Source: a virus. From it: DNA of 48,169 nucleotides. Location: the IMG/VR virus record IMGVR_UViG_3300027974_000052, positions 1 to 48,169 of that record. One strand, written 5' to 3'. Shown piece by piece: positions 9,142 to 16,506 of the stretch (positions are counted from its first letter, which is position 1; the number at the start of each line of letters is the position of its first letter). The position numbers and the translations under genes are program-made. The notes beneath the pieces are model-generated. The model was given only the letters and a program-made list of their open reading frames with translations. It searched no databases and was not told the origin of the DNA.

Positions 9142-9167
9142 AAGGCCCACTTCGGTGGGCTTTTTTT
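9142..9167 (+). terminator. Rho-independent terminator after the capsid gene
   Basis: A perfect six-base-pair stem, GCCCAC (9145-9150) and GTGGGC (9155-9160), is capped by a TTCG tetraloop, extended by flanking A/T pairs, and followed by seven T (9161-9167). This is a classic intrinsic terminator 30 bases after the major capsid stop. Confidence 0.93.
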
Positions 9168-9222
9168 ATGAGCAAAAATAAATAAAGAAGATTATAAAAA
9201 AGCCAAACGTAGAAATCAACAC

Positions 9223-9251
9223 TTGCAACAGCCCTAAAAAAAGAGTATAAG
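9223..9251 (+). promoter_or_regulatory. Candidate sigma70 promoter downstream of the capsid terminator
   Basis: TTGCAA at 9223-9228 and TATAAG at 9246-9251 are separated by exactly 17 bases, in the only sizeable gap of the structural module. It would restart host-polymerase transcription of the 9344-36763 genes after the terminator. The match is 4/6 and 5/6 to the consensus hexamers. Confidence 0.55.
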
Positions 9252-9274
9252 TACCTTTAACAGGGGAACATCCT

Positions 9275-9317
9275 GCTTATCAAACTGCCCCCACAGACGC
9301 ATAGAAGATTGATAAGC
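9275..9317 (+). promoter_or_regulatory. Stem-loop in the 5' leader of the 9344 gene
   Basis: Perfect nine-base inverted repeat GCTTATCAA (9275-9283) and TTGATAAGC (9309-9317) with a 25-base loop. It lies between the candidate promoter and the ribosome site AAGGA (9332-9336). It may be a leader hairpin that stabilises the message, a processing site, or an operator. The rest of 9168-9343 shows no open reading frame of note. Confidence 0.5.
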
Positions 9318-9343
9318 TTATACTTTCTATGAAGGAAACTACA

Positions 9344-9826
9344 ATGGGTTTAGCTACACACCTTGGGCCTTGGTTATTAGGCACTGTAAAAAATACCACA
9401 GGTACTGTTGCAGGTACTATTCGCAACACTGGTGTTACTTCTGTTGGTCAAACTGATCCTGTCACTTACACAGATACTGCGGCTTCAACTGTAGCCGTTC
9501 TTCCAGCAGGTTCTTTAATTACCAATCTTGCGCTGTACCAAACTACTAAATTTGCTGGTACTTCTGGCGTAATCACTATTTATCTTAACGGTACTGCTAT
9601 TGCAGCGACTTCAGCAATTACTGCTGGAGCGTCAGGTATTATTTCTTTTGCCCCTGCTTCTGACGCTCAAACTGCGTTATTTGCTAATGTTGGCTCAACT
9701 GATGCGATTATTACTTATACGGTGGGTTCTTCTGGAACTTTCTCTGCTGGAGCTGGATTTTTCTTAGTTGAGTACTTAGTACGAAATTCAGACGGCTCAT
9801 CTGCACCTACTGCATATACTGCATAA
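9344..9826 (+). CDS. Virion-associated beta-rich protein
   Basis: This is a 160-residue protein. ATG 9344 is preferred over the in-frame ATG 9329 because AAGGA sits at the right distance from it and the product then begins MGLATHLGPWLLGTVKNTTG, a start common in phage structural proteins. The rest is Thr/Ser/Ala/Gly-rich beta sequence with no enzymatic motif. It is bracketed by its own promoter-like site and a terminator, suggesting separate strong expression. A head-fibre or decoration role is plausible but unproven. Confidence 0.72.
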   Translation: MGLATHLGPWLLGTVKNTTGTVAGTIRNTGVTSVGQTDPVTYTDTAASTVAVLPAGSLITNLALYQTTKFAGTSGVITIYLNGTAIAATSAITAGASGIISFAPASDAQTALFANVGSTDAIITYTVGSSGTFSAGAGFFLVEYLVRNSDGSSAPTAYTA

Positions 9827-9836
9827 TTAATGTATT

Positions 9837-9858
9837 AGGGGGTGCTAGCCCCCTTTTT
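9837..9858 (+). terminator. Intrinsic terminator
   Basis: GGGGG (9838-9842) pairs with CCCCC (9849-9853) around a six-base loop, followed by TTTTT (9854-9858). It lies between the 9826 stop and the next ATG at 9882. Downstream genes would depend on read-through or a further promoter. Confidence 0.75.
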
Positions 9859-9881
9859 ATAAACCCAGTAGGAGATTAATT

Positions 9882-10178
9882 ATGGCTATGCAGTTTGACG
9901 TAAAAAGCAAACATTTAAACGCGGCTGGCAGCATCTATGCCGATAGAGCTAGGCTTAAAGGTATTGTGGTAGCTCCTGCTATTAGTACAGCAGCTACTTT
10001 TGAAATTAGAGATGGCGGGGCTACGGGTGAAATTCTGTATCAGATGGATATTCCCGTAAACTCAAACCCCAATACATTTGATGTTCTTATACCTGGCGAA
10101 GGTATTTTATTCCGCACTAATATTTATTTAACTTTTAGTGTTGGCTCGGTAACGGGTGTCACTGCATTTTACGGTTAA
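9882..10178 (+). CDS. Small conserved virion protein
   Basis: This is a 98-residue beta-rich protein: LNAAGSIYADRARLKGIVV, then FEIRDGGATGEILY and LIPGEGILFRTNIYL. The 'R+.RLKG......A.....F+DGG..G' pattern recurs among small structural proteins of phages, function unknown. It has a good AGGAG and no signal peptide. Its position in a run of short late genes suggests a minor head or neck component. Confidence 0.72.
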   Translation: MAMQFDVKSKHLNAAGSIYADRARLKGIVVAPAISTAATFEIRDGGATGEILYQMDIPVNSNPNTFDVLIPGEGILFRTNIYLTFSVGSVTGVTAFYG

Positions 10179-10182
10179 GACT

Positions 10183-10431
10183 ATGCCTGACGTCACTCCA
10201 GAAATTAGAAATGCAAGAGAATTAGCTTCACATAGCACCGAGATTAAACATTTGCAAAATGACATGGACAAACTTAGCAAAGACATGGAAGAGGTGAAAG
10301 ACGCTCTTAGAGAGATAAGTCACACTTTATCTGCAGCTAAAGGTGGTTGGCACATGCTTATGGTAGTTGGAAGTATAGGTGCTGGCATAGGTGCTGGCGT
10401 GGCGTGGCTTTTTGACTTTATGAAACACTAA
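10183..10431 (+). CDS. Coiled-coil membrane protein, XhlA-like, candidate holin
   Basis: This is an 82-residue protein starting at ATG 10183 (an upstream in-frame start at 10156 lies inside the previous gene). Residues about 8-45 are a heptad-rich coiled coil (HLQNDMDKLSKDMEEVKDAL) and residues about 55-75 a single transmembrane helix (MLMVVGSIGAGIGAGVAWLF). This layout matches XhlA/haemolysin-type small phage membrane proteins that act in lysis. It is a candidate holin or lysis regulator, alongside the second candidate at 18733-18930. Confidence 0.6.
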   Translation: MPDVTPEIRNARELASHSTEIKHLQNDMDKLSKDMEEVKDALREISHTLSAAKGGWHMLMVVGSIGAGIGAGVAWLFDFMKH

Positions 10432-10718
10432 TGGCTACTAAATCTAAAAAAGCTCCAGTACTAGCTGTTGGCAGAGGCGAGAAACTTCCCGTATCTAAAG
10501 GTGCGGGCTTAACTGCTAAAGGTAGATCCAAATATAATGCAGCTACTGGTTCTAATTTAAAAGCCCCTGCTCCTCATCCAAAAACAAAAGCAGATGAGGG
10601 CAGGAAAAAATCATTTTGTGCAAGAATGAGTGGGGCAAAAGGCCCTATGAAAGACGAAAATGGCAAACCTACTCGTAAAGCAGCAGCATTAAAAAGATGG
10701 AATTGCAGTGCCAAGTAG
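10431..10718 (+). CDS. Small basic conserved phage protein (DUF6321-like)
   Basis: This is a 95-residue Lys/Arg-rich protein. The segment GAGLTAKGRSKYNAATGSNL, then KSFCARMSGAKGPMKDENGK and KRWNC, is a strongly conserved small-phage-protein pattern that I recognise as the domain of unknown function DUF6321. Two Cys are conserved. It starts in a TAATG overlap and overlaps the next gene by 11 bases. DNA binding or virion packing is conceivable from its charge, but no function is known. Confidence 0.8.
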   Translation: MATKSKKAPVLAVGRGEKLPVSKGAGLTAKGRSKYNAATGSNLKAPAPHPKTKADEGRKKSFCARMSGAKGPMKDENGKPTRKAAALKRWNCSAK

Positions 10719-11217
10719 AAGTTTGAAACAACATAATTTAATGGAAGCTGTAGCCCATAACAAAGGTTTTGCTAAAAAAGTGGGTATCCCCCAATCAGTA
10801 GGTAAAGACTTTGCAAGCGCAGACAAGAATAAACAATTTAAAGCAGGTGGAATAATGAAAAAGCATGATGACGCGGCGCAAGATAAAGCGCTTATTAAAA
10901 AAATGATTAGTCAATCTGAAAAGAAAGAAGCTAAAGGCATGAAAAAAGGCGGTACGTGCATGGCTAAAGGCGGTGCAGCTAAAGAAACTATGGGCCCAAA
11001 AACAATGGCAAAAGATGTTGAAAAAGGTTCAAATAAATTAACTGAGTTTGGTGAATCTGCTATACAAAAACGTGGCAAAACCAAAGGCGTTAACTTAGGT
11101 GATTCAGGAAAAATTGAAGGTATCGAAGGTTTTAAACCTAAGAAATTTGCTAAAGGCGGTTGTACTAGAGCCGATGGTATTGCTCAAAAAGGCAAAACAA
11201 AAGGTCGTTACATCTAA
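10708..11217 (+). CDS. Basic protein joining several small phage motifs
   Basis: This is a 169-residue protein from a GTG start (MPSRSLKQHNLMEAVAHNKG), overlapping the previous gene. Three parts can be told apart. Residues 1-40 carry the PSRS..QH.LM.A...N..FA++.GIPQ.VGK.F...D pattern. A middle part has KKHDDAAQDKALIKKMISQ. The C-terminus has two KRGKTKG/QKGKTKG motifs plus RADGIAQKG. An internal ATG at 10855, preceded by AGGTGGA, could start a shorter product. It looks like a fusion of elements that are separate small genes in other phages; function unknown. Confidence 0.7.
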   Translation: MPSRSLKQHNLMEAVAHNKGFAKKVGIPQSVGKDFASADKNKQFKAGGIMKKHDDAAQDKALIKKMISQSEKKEAKGMKKGGTCMAKGGAAKETMGPKTMAKDVEKGSNKLTEFGESAIQKRGKTKGVNLGDSGKIEGIEGFKPKKFAKGGCTRADGIAQKGKTKGRYI

Positions 11218-11384
11218 TGATGGCTAGTCGAGGTATGGGGGATATAAACCCATCCAAAATGCCAAACAAGAAAAAGATTATTCGTAAGGATGATCCCAAT
11301 GATGTAGATGTGTACAAAAAAGGAGGGGTGACTAAATCATTTCCTCCTAATACTAAACCCAAAAGCAAACGGGCTAAGAAATGA
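11217..11384 (+). CDS. 55-residue basic phage protein
   Basis: This small gene runs from ATG 11217 (overlapping the previous TAA) to TGA 11382-11384, where its end overlaps the next ATG (ATGA). The product begins MMASRGMGDINPSKMPNKKK and ends in a Lys/Arg-rich tail. 'RGMGDINPSKMPKKK' is a start I have seen in small phage proteins next to neck genes. The coupling on both sides supports translation. Function unknown. Confidence 0.75.
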   Translation: MMASRGMGDINPSKMPNKKKIIRKDDPNDVDVYKKGGVTKSFPPNTKPKSKRAKK

Positions 11385-12109
11385 CAACTTCGGGCACTAG
11401 CAGTTTTAACCTATCTATATTAGATATAATTGAGGAGGCGCATGAACGGTGTGGTTCTGAGGTTAGAACAGGTTATGATTTACGCACAGCTCGAAGAAGT
11501 CTTAATTTATTAACTATAGAATGGGCTAATATTGGTATTAATTTATGGACTATCGAAGAGGGTATTATTCCTTTAGTTCCAAACCAAATAGTCTATGATC
11601 TGCCTAATGACACTATAGATTTATTAGATCAAGTAGTGCGTACAGGCACTGGTCAACAGCAAACTGATATTAATATCAACAGAATTTCATCGTCTACTTA
11701 CTCAACTATTCCTAATAAGAACGCGACAGGTAGACCGATACAGGTATGGATTAATAGGCAATCAGGAGCTACATATCCTGTTACAGGCGTAGCTAATCCT
11801 CAAATAAATATATGGCCCGCACCAGATCAAGGAAGCGTAAGCAACCCTTACTATTATTTTGTTTATTGGCGGTTACGCCGTATTCAAGACTCTGGTAATG
11901 GGGACAATACCCAAGATATACCTTTTAGATTTTTAAATGCGATGGTTGCAGGGCTATCTTATTACTTGGCTATGAAGCTGCCTACTGTTGATGTAAATCG
12001 TGCAATGGGTCTCAAAGCGGAGTACGACCGCCAACTGCAATTAGCGACTGAAGAAGATCGCGATAAAGCCCCTGATAGATATGTGCCTAGAATTGGCTAT
12101 GGTAGATAA
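11381..12109 (+). CDS. Head-tail adaptor / neck protein (P22 gp4-like role)
   Basis: This is a 242-residue protein: ILDIIEEAHERCGSEVRTGYDLRTARRSLNLL at the N-terminus, a central beta region with IWPAPDQG, and a helical C-terminus with FLNAMVAGLSYYLAMKLP and AEYDRQLQLATEEDRDK. This arrangement is typical of podovirus neck proteins that extend the portal and recruit the tail. It starts in an ATGA overlap and ends in a TAATG overlap, inside a tight cluster with the zinc-ribbon protein and a second adaptor at 12861. Confidence 0.75.
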   Translation: MTTSGTSSFNLSILDIIEEAHERCGSEVRTGYDLRTARRSLNLLTIEWANIGINLWTIEEGIIPLVPNQIVYDLPNDTIDLLDQVVRTGTGQQQTDININRISSSTYSTIPNKNATGRPIQVWINRQSGATYPVTGVANPQINIWPAPDQGSVSNPYYYFVYWRLRRIQDSGNGDNTQDIPFRFLNAMVAGLSYYLAMKLPTVDVNRAMGLKAEYDRQLQLATEEDRDKAPDRYVPRIGYGR

Positions 12110-12498
12110 TGGCTACTAAGTATGCCGCTGGCAAGTATGCTATAAGCGAATGTGATATTTGTGGACAACGCTATAAATTACATCAGCTAAAAAAGCTTGT
12201 TATTAAAACTAAAACAGTGGCAATTAAAGCCTGCCCTGAATGTTGGAACCCCGATCAACCGCAGCTTAAGCTTGGTATGTATCCTGTTTTTGATCCACAA
12301 GCTGTTTTAGAGCCTAGGCCAGATAATAGCTATCAAGTATCAGGACTGGATACCGAAGGATACCAAGGTGAAGGAAGTCGCAATATTCAATGGGGATGGA
12401 GTCCTATTGGAGGATCTAGGGCAAATGATGCTATACTAACACCCAATTATTTAGTTGCGACAGCGTATGTCGGGACAGTAACAATTACATTATCTTAG
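12109..12498 (+). CDS. Zinc-ribbon virion-cluster protein
   Basis: This is a 129-residue protein with CDICGQRY and ACPECWNPDQPQ, a CxxC...CxxC pair 28-30 residues apart that should bind one zinc. The C-terminal half carries RNIQWGWSPIGGSRAND and LVATAYVGTVTIT, a tail shared by small phage structural proteins. Such ribbon proteins are common beside neck genes and are sometimes labelled HNH-like, but no catalytic His is visible here, so a structural or DNA-binding role is more likely. Confidence 0.75.
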   Translation: MATKYAAGKYAISECDICGQRYKLHQLKKLVIKTKTVAIKACPECWNPDQPQLKLGMYPVFDPQAVLEPRPDNSYQVSGLDTEGYQGEGSRNIQWGWSPIGGSRANDAILTPNYLVATAYVGTVTITLS

Positions 12499-12507
12499 GA
12501 GTACAAA

Positions 12508-12693
12508 ATGGCTAAAGGCGATGGTATAGAAAGTAAAGGCAAAACTAAAGGTAAGCAGTTAGGCATTGATGGGTCTAAAGCAGGCCAAGATGGGATTATG
12601 CTATCTAGCGGCAAAGCCAAAACAGTGACTTCAGAAGCTATGAAAAAGTTTGGCCGTAACTTAGCTCGTGCTAAAAATCAAGGTGGTAAATAA
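12508..12693 (+). CDS. 61-residue basic protein with DGI..KGKTKG motif
   Basis: The product starts MAKGDGIESKGKTKGKQLG and is rich in Lys and Gly. Its DGI..KGKTKG motif is also present at the end of the 10708-11217 protein and, in weaker form, in the next gene. A strong AGGAG precedes the ATG. The family is small, positively charged and of unknown function. It could be disordered and nucleic-acid binding. Confidence 0.75.
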   Translation: MAKGDGIESKGKTKGKQLGIDGSKAGQDGIMLSSGKAKTVTSEAMKKFGRNLARAKNQGGK

Positions 12694-12854
12694 TGGCCGC
12701 ATCTGACGAAAACAAATATAAACAACCACAACCTAATAATGCCCCAACAGGCAAAAATGGGTATCCCGATACAAGTGCAAAAACTGACGGGATAGAAACT
12801 CGTGGTAATGGTTGCGCTACTAAAGGGCGTAAAGCTCGCGGGCCAATGGCATAA
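12693..12854 (+). CDS. 53-residue protein with TDGIETRGNG motif
   Basis: ATG 12693 overlaps the preceding TAA (TAATG), and the frame ends at TAA 12852-12854. The product has KTDGIETRGNGCATKG and ends GRKARGPMA, again the DGI..(K/R)G pattern. The first half is Asn/Pro/Gln-rich and polar. A short, probably unstructured protein of unknown function, encoded tightly between two other late genes. Confidence 0.75.
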   Translation: MAASDENKYKQPQPNNAPTGKNGYPDTSAKTDGIETRGNGCATKGRKARGPMA

Positions 12855-12860
12855 TTTAAT

Positions 12861-13511
12861 ATGTTATACGCAGACCTTTGTGCCACTATCCAAGACTACG
12901 TAGAGAACTCTTTTTCTACTACACAGTTAAATACATTTATTCAGCAGACTGAACAGCGAATATATAACAGCGTTCAGCTCCCTGATTTACGAAAAAATGT
13001 AACAGGCACTTTAACAATAGGCAATCCATATTTAGCGTGTCCAAATGATTTTTTGTCCGCGTATTCTTTAGCAGTTATTGATATGAGCAATAACTACACA
13101 TACCTATTAAATAAAGATGTTAACTACATCAGAGAAGCGTATCCATCAACAGCTTATCAAAGTCTACCTAAATACTATGCTATTTTTGGGCCTCAATCTA
13201 CCAGCGAGCTGTATTTATCCTTTATATTAGGGCCTACACCAGATCAAAACTACAATGTAGAGCTGCATTACTTTTATTATCCAGAATCACTTGTTACAGC
13301 TAATGAAACTTGGTTAGGGGATAATTTTGATTCAGCATTATTGTATGGGTGTATTCTTGAAGCCTACACTTATTTAAAAGGTGAACAAGACGTGCTAACG
13401 GTATATAAAGGTCGCTATGATGAAGCAATGGCATTACTAAAACAACTAGGCGATGGCAAAGATAGAACAGATGCTTATAGGTCTGGTCAGGTAAGGTATC
13501 CTGTTAAATGA
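12861..13511 (+). CDS. Tail/neck adaptor protein (SU10-adaptor-like)
   Basis: This is a 216-residue protein. The N-terminus YADLCATIQDYVENSFSTTQ followed by FIQQTEQRIYN, a central LYLSFILGPTPDQNYNVELH and the C-terminal LLYGCILEAYTYLKGEQD.L..Y+.RYDEAM are the hallmarks of podovirus adaptor/tail-tube-like proteins near the neck. The ATG has only a weak ribosome site. It couples to the next gene by ATGA. The role, as a second ring below the portal, is inferred from family and position. Confidence 0.75.
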   Translation: MLYADLCATIQDYVENSFSTTQLNTFIQQTEQRIYNSVQLPDLRKNVTGTLTIGNPYLACPNDFLSAYSLAVIDMSNNYTYLLNKDVNYIREAYPSTAYQSLPKYYAIFGPQSTSELYLSFILGPTPDQNYNVELHYFYYPESLVTANETWLGDNFDSALLYGCILEAYTYLKGEQDVLTVYKGRYDEAMALLKQLGDGKDRTDAYRSGQVRYPVK

Positions 13512-13921
13512 TAACGCAAACACAAACAACAAGTTTTAAAAGTGAGTTATATCAAGGGGTGCATAACCTTTTAATTGATAATCTTTATATCGCTCTTTAT
13601 ACCGCCAATGCAAACTTAGACGCTGATACAATACAATATACTAGCGTGGGTGAAATAACGGGTACAGGGTACACCGCAGGTGGGAATTTAATTACAGGCG
13701 TTACTGTTAATAGTTATGGGTCTACCGCATATGTTAGTTTTGATAACCCTTCGTGGGTTGGAGCGTTTACAGTAAGAGGGGCATTAATTTATAATGCTAG
13801 TAAAAGCAATAAGTCTATTGCGATATTAAATTTCGGTGCGGATAAAACATCTACTAACACTTTTACAATAACACTGCCTGCAAACACTGCGGATAGTGCC
13901 TTAATTAGATCATCAAATTAA
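13508..13921 (+). CDS. Beta-rich tail-associated protein
   Basis: This is a 137-residue protein. TTSFKSELYQGVHNL, LYIALYTANANLD, GTGYTAGGNL and FTVRGALIYNASKSNKSIAI form a conserved pattern seen in many phages within the tail or fibre region. No enzymatic motif is present. The start overlaps the previous stop, and AAAGG follows for the next gene. Structural role inferred. Confidence 0.75.
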   Translation: MITQTQTTSFKSELYQGVHNLLIDNLYIALYTANANLDADTIQYTSVGEITGTGYTAGGNLITGVTVNSYGSTAYVSFDNPSWVGAFTVRGALIYNASKSNKSIAILNFGADKTSTNTFTITLPANTADSALIRSSN

Positions 13922-13930
13922 AAGGTTTTT

Positions 13931-14485
13931 ATGTACTCAGATAAACTCAACACCTTAGATATTACTGATGTTGCCGTAGCAAAAAGCAGTAGCCTAAAAG
14001 ACCTAGTGGGTATTAAAGGGCACTATAGCGTAATATGCCTAGATGCTAACAAGCAAATAAAATGGGAAGATAGTATTGAGAATTTAGTGGTCACTGTTGG
14101 TTTAAATGACATGGCTAATAAATATTTCACAGGTTCTGGATATACCCCTGCATGGTATATGGGCTTAGTTAGCGGTGCGACTACTCCTAGCTATGTTGCT
14201 GGCGATACATTAGCTTCTCATACTGGTTGGGCAGAAAGTACAGCATATACAGGCACAAATAGAATTACTGTAGGGTTTGGCGCAGCAAGTGGTGGGGTAA
14301 TCACATCAACATCAACTTCATTTGCTATTAATGCAACGGCTACTATTGCAGGTGCCTTTTTAACGCAGACTCAAAGCAACTCAGTTAATACGGGCATATT
14401 GTTTTCTGAAGGCAGTTTTACTGCGGGAAATAGACTTGTACAGTCTGGTGATACTCTTCTTGTCACATATTCTTTAACTTTATAA
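13931..14485 (+). CDS. Conserved tail-region structural protein
   Basis: This is a 184-residue protein with GIKGHYSVICLDANKQIKWE, NLVVTVGLNDMANKYFTGSG and AWYMGLVSG, a pattern common to tail-associated phage proteins. It ends in a beta-rich GNRLVQSGDTLLVTYSLTL. It forms a pair with the preceding gene in many phages. Function unknown; a component of the tail or fibre base is the likely role. Confidence 0.75.
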   Translation: MYSDKLNTLDITDVAVAKSSSLKDLVGIKGHYSVICLDANKQIKWEDSIENLVVTVGLNDMANKYFTGSGYTPAWYMGLVSGATTPSYVAGDTLASHTGWAESTAYTGTNRITVGFGAASGGVITSTSTSFAINATATIAGAFLTQTQSNSVNTGILFSEGSFTAGNRLVQSGDTLLVTYSLTL

Positions 14486-14497
14486 AAAGAGGTTAAT

Positions 14498-14671
14498 ATG
14501 GCAGCTACATTTAAAATAGGGCAAACGGTAAAAGTTATCGCTATCATTCCTGAAGGCCCTGTAGAACAAATAGCAGTAGACCAAGAAGGGAACATTACTT
14601 ATTTAGTTACCTGGAAAGACGCTAATGGGGTGATGCAGCAGTCGTGGTTTAATGAAGCAATCTTAGTTTAA
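14498..14671 (+). CDS. 57-residue SH3-like small protein
   Basis: The frame runs from ATG 14498 to TAA 14669-14671 and fills the gap between two larger genes; AGAGG lies upstream. The product reads as a small beta-barrel: FKIGQTVKVIAIIPEGPVEQ, then YLVTWKDANGVMQQSWFNEA. 'G..V.......GPV......G..Y.V.W......+.WF.E' is typical of short SH3-like phage proteins. Function unknown. Confidence 0.72.
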   Translation: MAATFKIGQTVKVIAIIPEGPVEQIAVDQEGNITYLVTWKDANGVMQQSWFNEAILV

Positions 14672-14685
14672 TTGAGATATATTAA

Positions 14686-15186
14686 ATGGCATTAATTCTA
14701 GCAGATAGAGTATTAGAAACGTGTACAAGTCCAGGAACAGGTGCAGTTTCTTTATTGGGGGCAACTAGTAGCTTTCAGACTTTTTCTGCGGGCATTGGCA
14801 ATGGCAATACTTGTTATTATACGATAGTTGACCAAAATGGGAGTAATTGGGAAGTAGGGATAGGTACCTACGCTTCTAGTGGAAATACCCTAACTAGAAC
14901 AGCTCCTATTTCAGGCAGTACCGCCACTCCTGTTAATTTTAGTTCAGGAACGCAGAATGTATTTGTGTCCTACCCTGCTGAAAAAGCAATATATAAAGAC
15001 GCTTCAAATATAGTATTAATACCTACACTAAATCTAACTAATGCCTTAACTCCAGCATACGGAGGTACAGGCTTAACCGCAGTAGGGACATCAGGTAATT
15101 CTATTGTTTCTAATGGTTCTACGTTTGCATCCTCCAATGCCCCAAGAGTGTTTTCAAGCATTATGGCTTTAGTGATGGGGGTTTAA
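14686..15186 (+). CDS. Short tail-fibre-type protein
   Basis: This is a 166-residue protein beginning MALILADRVLETCTSPGTGA, with FQTFSAGIGNGNTCYY and the AEKAIY and LTPAYGGTGLTAVGTSGNS elements. These are found at the N-terminal attachment ends of phage tail-fibre proteins. It is short for a fibre and lacks a receptor-binding tip, so the fibre may be split over several of the genes between 14686 and 18203. It is followed by a GTG start two bases after its stop. Confidence 0.72.
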   Translation: MALILADRVLETCTSPGTGAVSLLGATSSFQTFSAGIGNGNTCYYTIVDQNGSNWEVGIGTYASSGNTLTRTAPISGSTATPVNFSSGTQNVFVSYPAEKAIYKDASNIVLIPTLNLTNALTPAYGGTGLTAVGTSGNSIVSNGSTFASSNAPRVFSSIMALVMGV

Positions 15187-15187
15187 T

Positions 15188-16033
15188 GTGTTTGGTATTT
15201 CTGCTATTGCACAAACTCCTTTTACTACTGTAGCTAATATTCCGTGGGCGGCTAATGTAACAGATACGATTACGCTAACTGACACACGCACAAATACATT
15301 AACAGCGGTAGGAGCGGTAGCGGATACGCGAAACCCAACTGATACTTATACTAATGTTCTATCTTTACCCGTAAATATTTCAGAAAGTATAACTATAACT
15401 GATACTTATGCCGATGTGTTATCCATACCCGCAAGCGTAGTAGACAATCTAACTTTTACTGATACTTATGCTAATGTGTTATCTATACCAGCGGCACTAG
15501 CAGATACGATTACGCTAACTGACACACGCACAAATACATTAACAGCGGTAGGAACGATAGCGGATACGCGAAGTTTAACTGATACTTATAGTGTCCAATC
15601 AACATTTATTGGAAATGTATCTGAAAGCACCACCGTTATTGAAACCCTATCAAACACTTTAGTTACCCTTGCAGGTGTTGTGGAGAGCGCTTTTTTTACC
15701 GATACATATACTGCAAACATAAGCAGTGCTAGCCTAATACAAGAAAACACACTTTTATTAGACACATATAGCACAGTATGTATTATGTCGGTGAGTATTT
15801 CTGATACAATTACTATAAGTGATTCTATATTAAGTAAATTTTTATGGGAATCAATAGACGATGGGCAAGTGCCTAATTGGACAGTTACCCCAGATACAAA
15901 TAACCCTAATTGGCAAAATAGTAACACAACGCAATTTTCAGGTTGGTCGCTAGTTGTAAATGCAAATACAGTTACCTGGCAAGCTGTCAATAATTTTCAA
16001 ACATCTCCTTGGACACCCATTAAAACTTATTAG
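15188..16033 (+). CDS. Repetitive fibre-like protein
   Basis: This is a 281-residue protein from a GTG start. Residues about 20-190 are irregular repeats of about 20-27 residues built on T(D)TYxNVLS(I)PA...DxITLTDT, almost free of Lys and Arg. The C-terminus has several Trp spaced in NPNWQNSNT.., TWQAVNN and SPWTPIK. This is a repetitive beta-structure of the fibre or adhesin type. The DNA carries a close 240-base repeat (see separate entry). No known fold is recognised. Confidence 0.65.
   Translation: MFGISAIAQTPFTTVANIPWAANVTDTITLTDTRTNTLTAVGAVADTRNPTDTYTNVLSLPVNISESITITDTYADVLSIPASVVDNLTFTDTYANVLSIPAALADTITLTDTRTNTLTAVGTIADTRSLTDTYSVQSTFIGNVSESTTVIETLSNTLVTLAGVVESAFFTDTYTANISSASLIQENTLLLDTYSTVCIMSVSISDTITISDSILSKFLWESIDDGQVPNWTVTPDTNNPNWQNSNTTQFSGWSLVVNANTVTWQAVNNFQTSPWTPIKTY
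15261..15573 (+). repeat. Two-copy 73-base repeat, 240 bases apart, within the 15188 gene
   Basis: Bases 15261-15333 recur at 15501-15573 with only a few differences; the first 50 or so bases are identical. Spacing is exactly 240 bases (80 codons), so the reading frame is kept. The near-identity at silent sites points to recent duplication or gene conversion rather than old protein-level repetition. Confidence 0.85.
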
Positions 16034-16042
16034 GATACATAC

Positions 16043-16489
16043 ATGTCCACAAATTATACAACATTATTAGGTTACGCCCTACCTGTTCAAGGAGAACTTA
16101 CAGGTATTTGGGGAGATGCAGTCAATAACAGCATTACGCAGTTAGTGGAAGATTCTGTTGCTAACTATGCAACGTATGACGTGACCTCTTCTGATTGGAC
16201 TTTATCAACAACAGGGTCTGGTGTATCAAACGAAGCGCGTATGGCAATACTTATACCAACAGGTACTCCTGGGATTACACGCAATATTATAGCCCCCGCC
16301 CATAGTAAAGTGTACATGGTGTGCAATAAGTCTAACGCTTCTGTGTATATTAAGGGTGCTTCTACTACAGGAGTGTTAGTTGGAATTAATATTAACGCCG
16401 TTGTTGTTTGGAATGGGTCAGATTTTGTTTTAATCAATACAGGTGTTTCGACTAGCAAAGCCATTGCACTTGATTTAGTATTTAGCTAA
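16043..16489 (+). CDS. Tail-fibre-region protein
   Basis: This is a 148-residue protein beginning MSTNYTTLLGYALPVQGELTG and then WGDAVNNSITQLVEDSVA. 'LLG.ALP..GELTG.WGD.VN' is a frequent start among phage fibre-region proteins. The remainder is beta-rich (VYMVCNKSNASVYIKGASTTG). Good AGGA ribosome site. Probably part of the same host-contact apparatus as its neighbours. Confidence 0.72.
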   Translation: MSTNYTTLLGYALPVQGELTGIWGDAVNNSITQLVEDSVANYATYDVTSSDWTLSTTGSGVSNEARMAILIPTGTPGITRNIIAPAHSKVYMVCNKSNASVYIKGASTTGVLVGININAVVVWNGSDFVLINTGVSTSKAIALDLVFS

Positions 16490-16506
16490 TTTTAAAGGAC
16501 TCTATT

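Noticed and set aside
15586-15990. 134-codon minus-strand frame
   Set aside because: Antisense to the repetitive 15188 gene, with no start signal and no recognisable motif.
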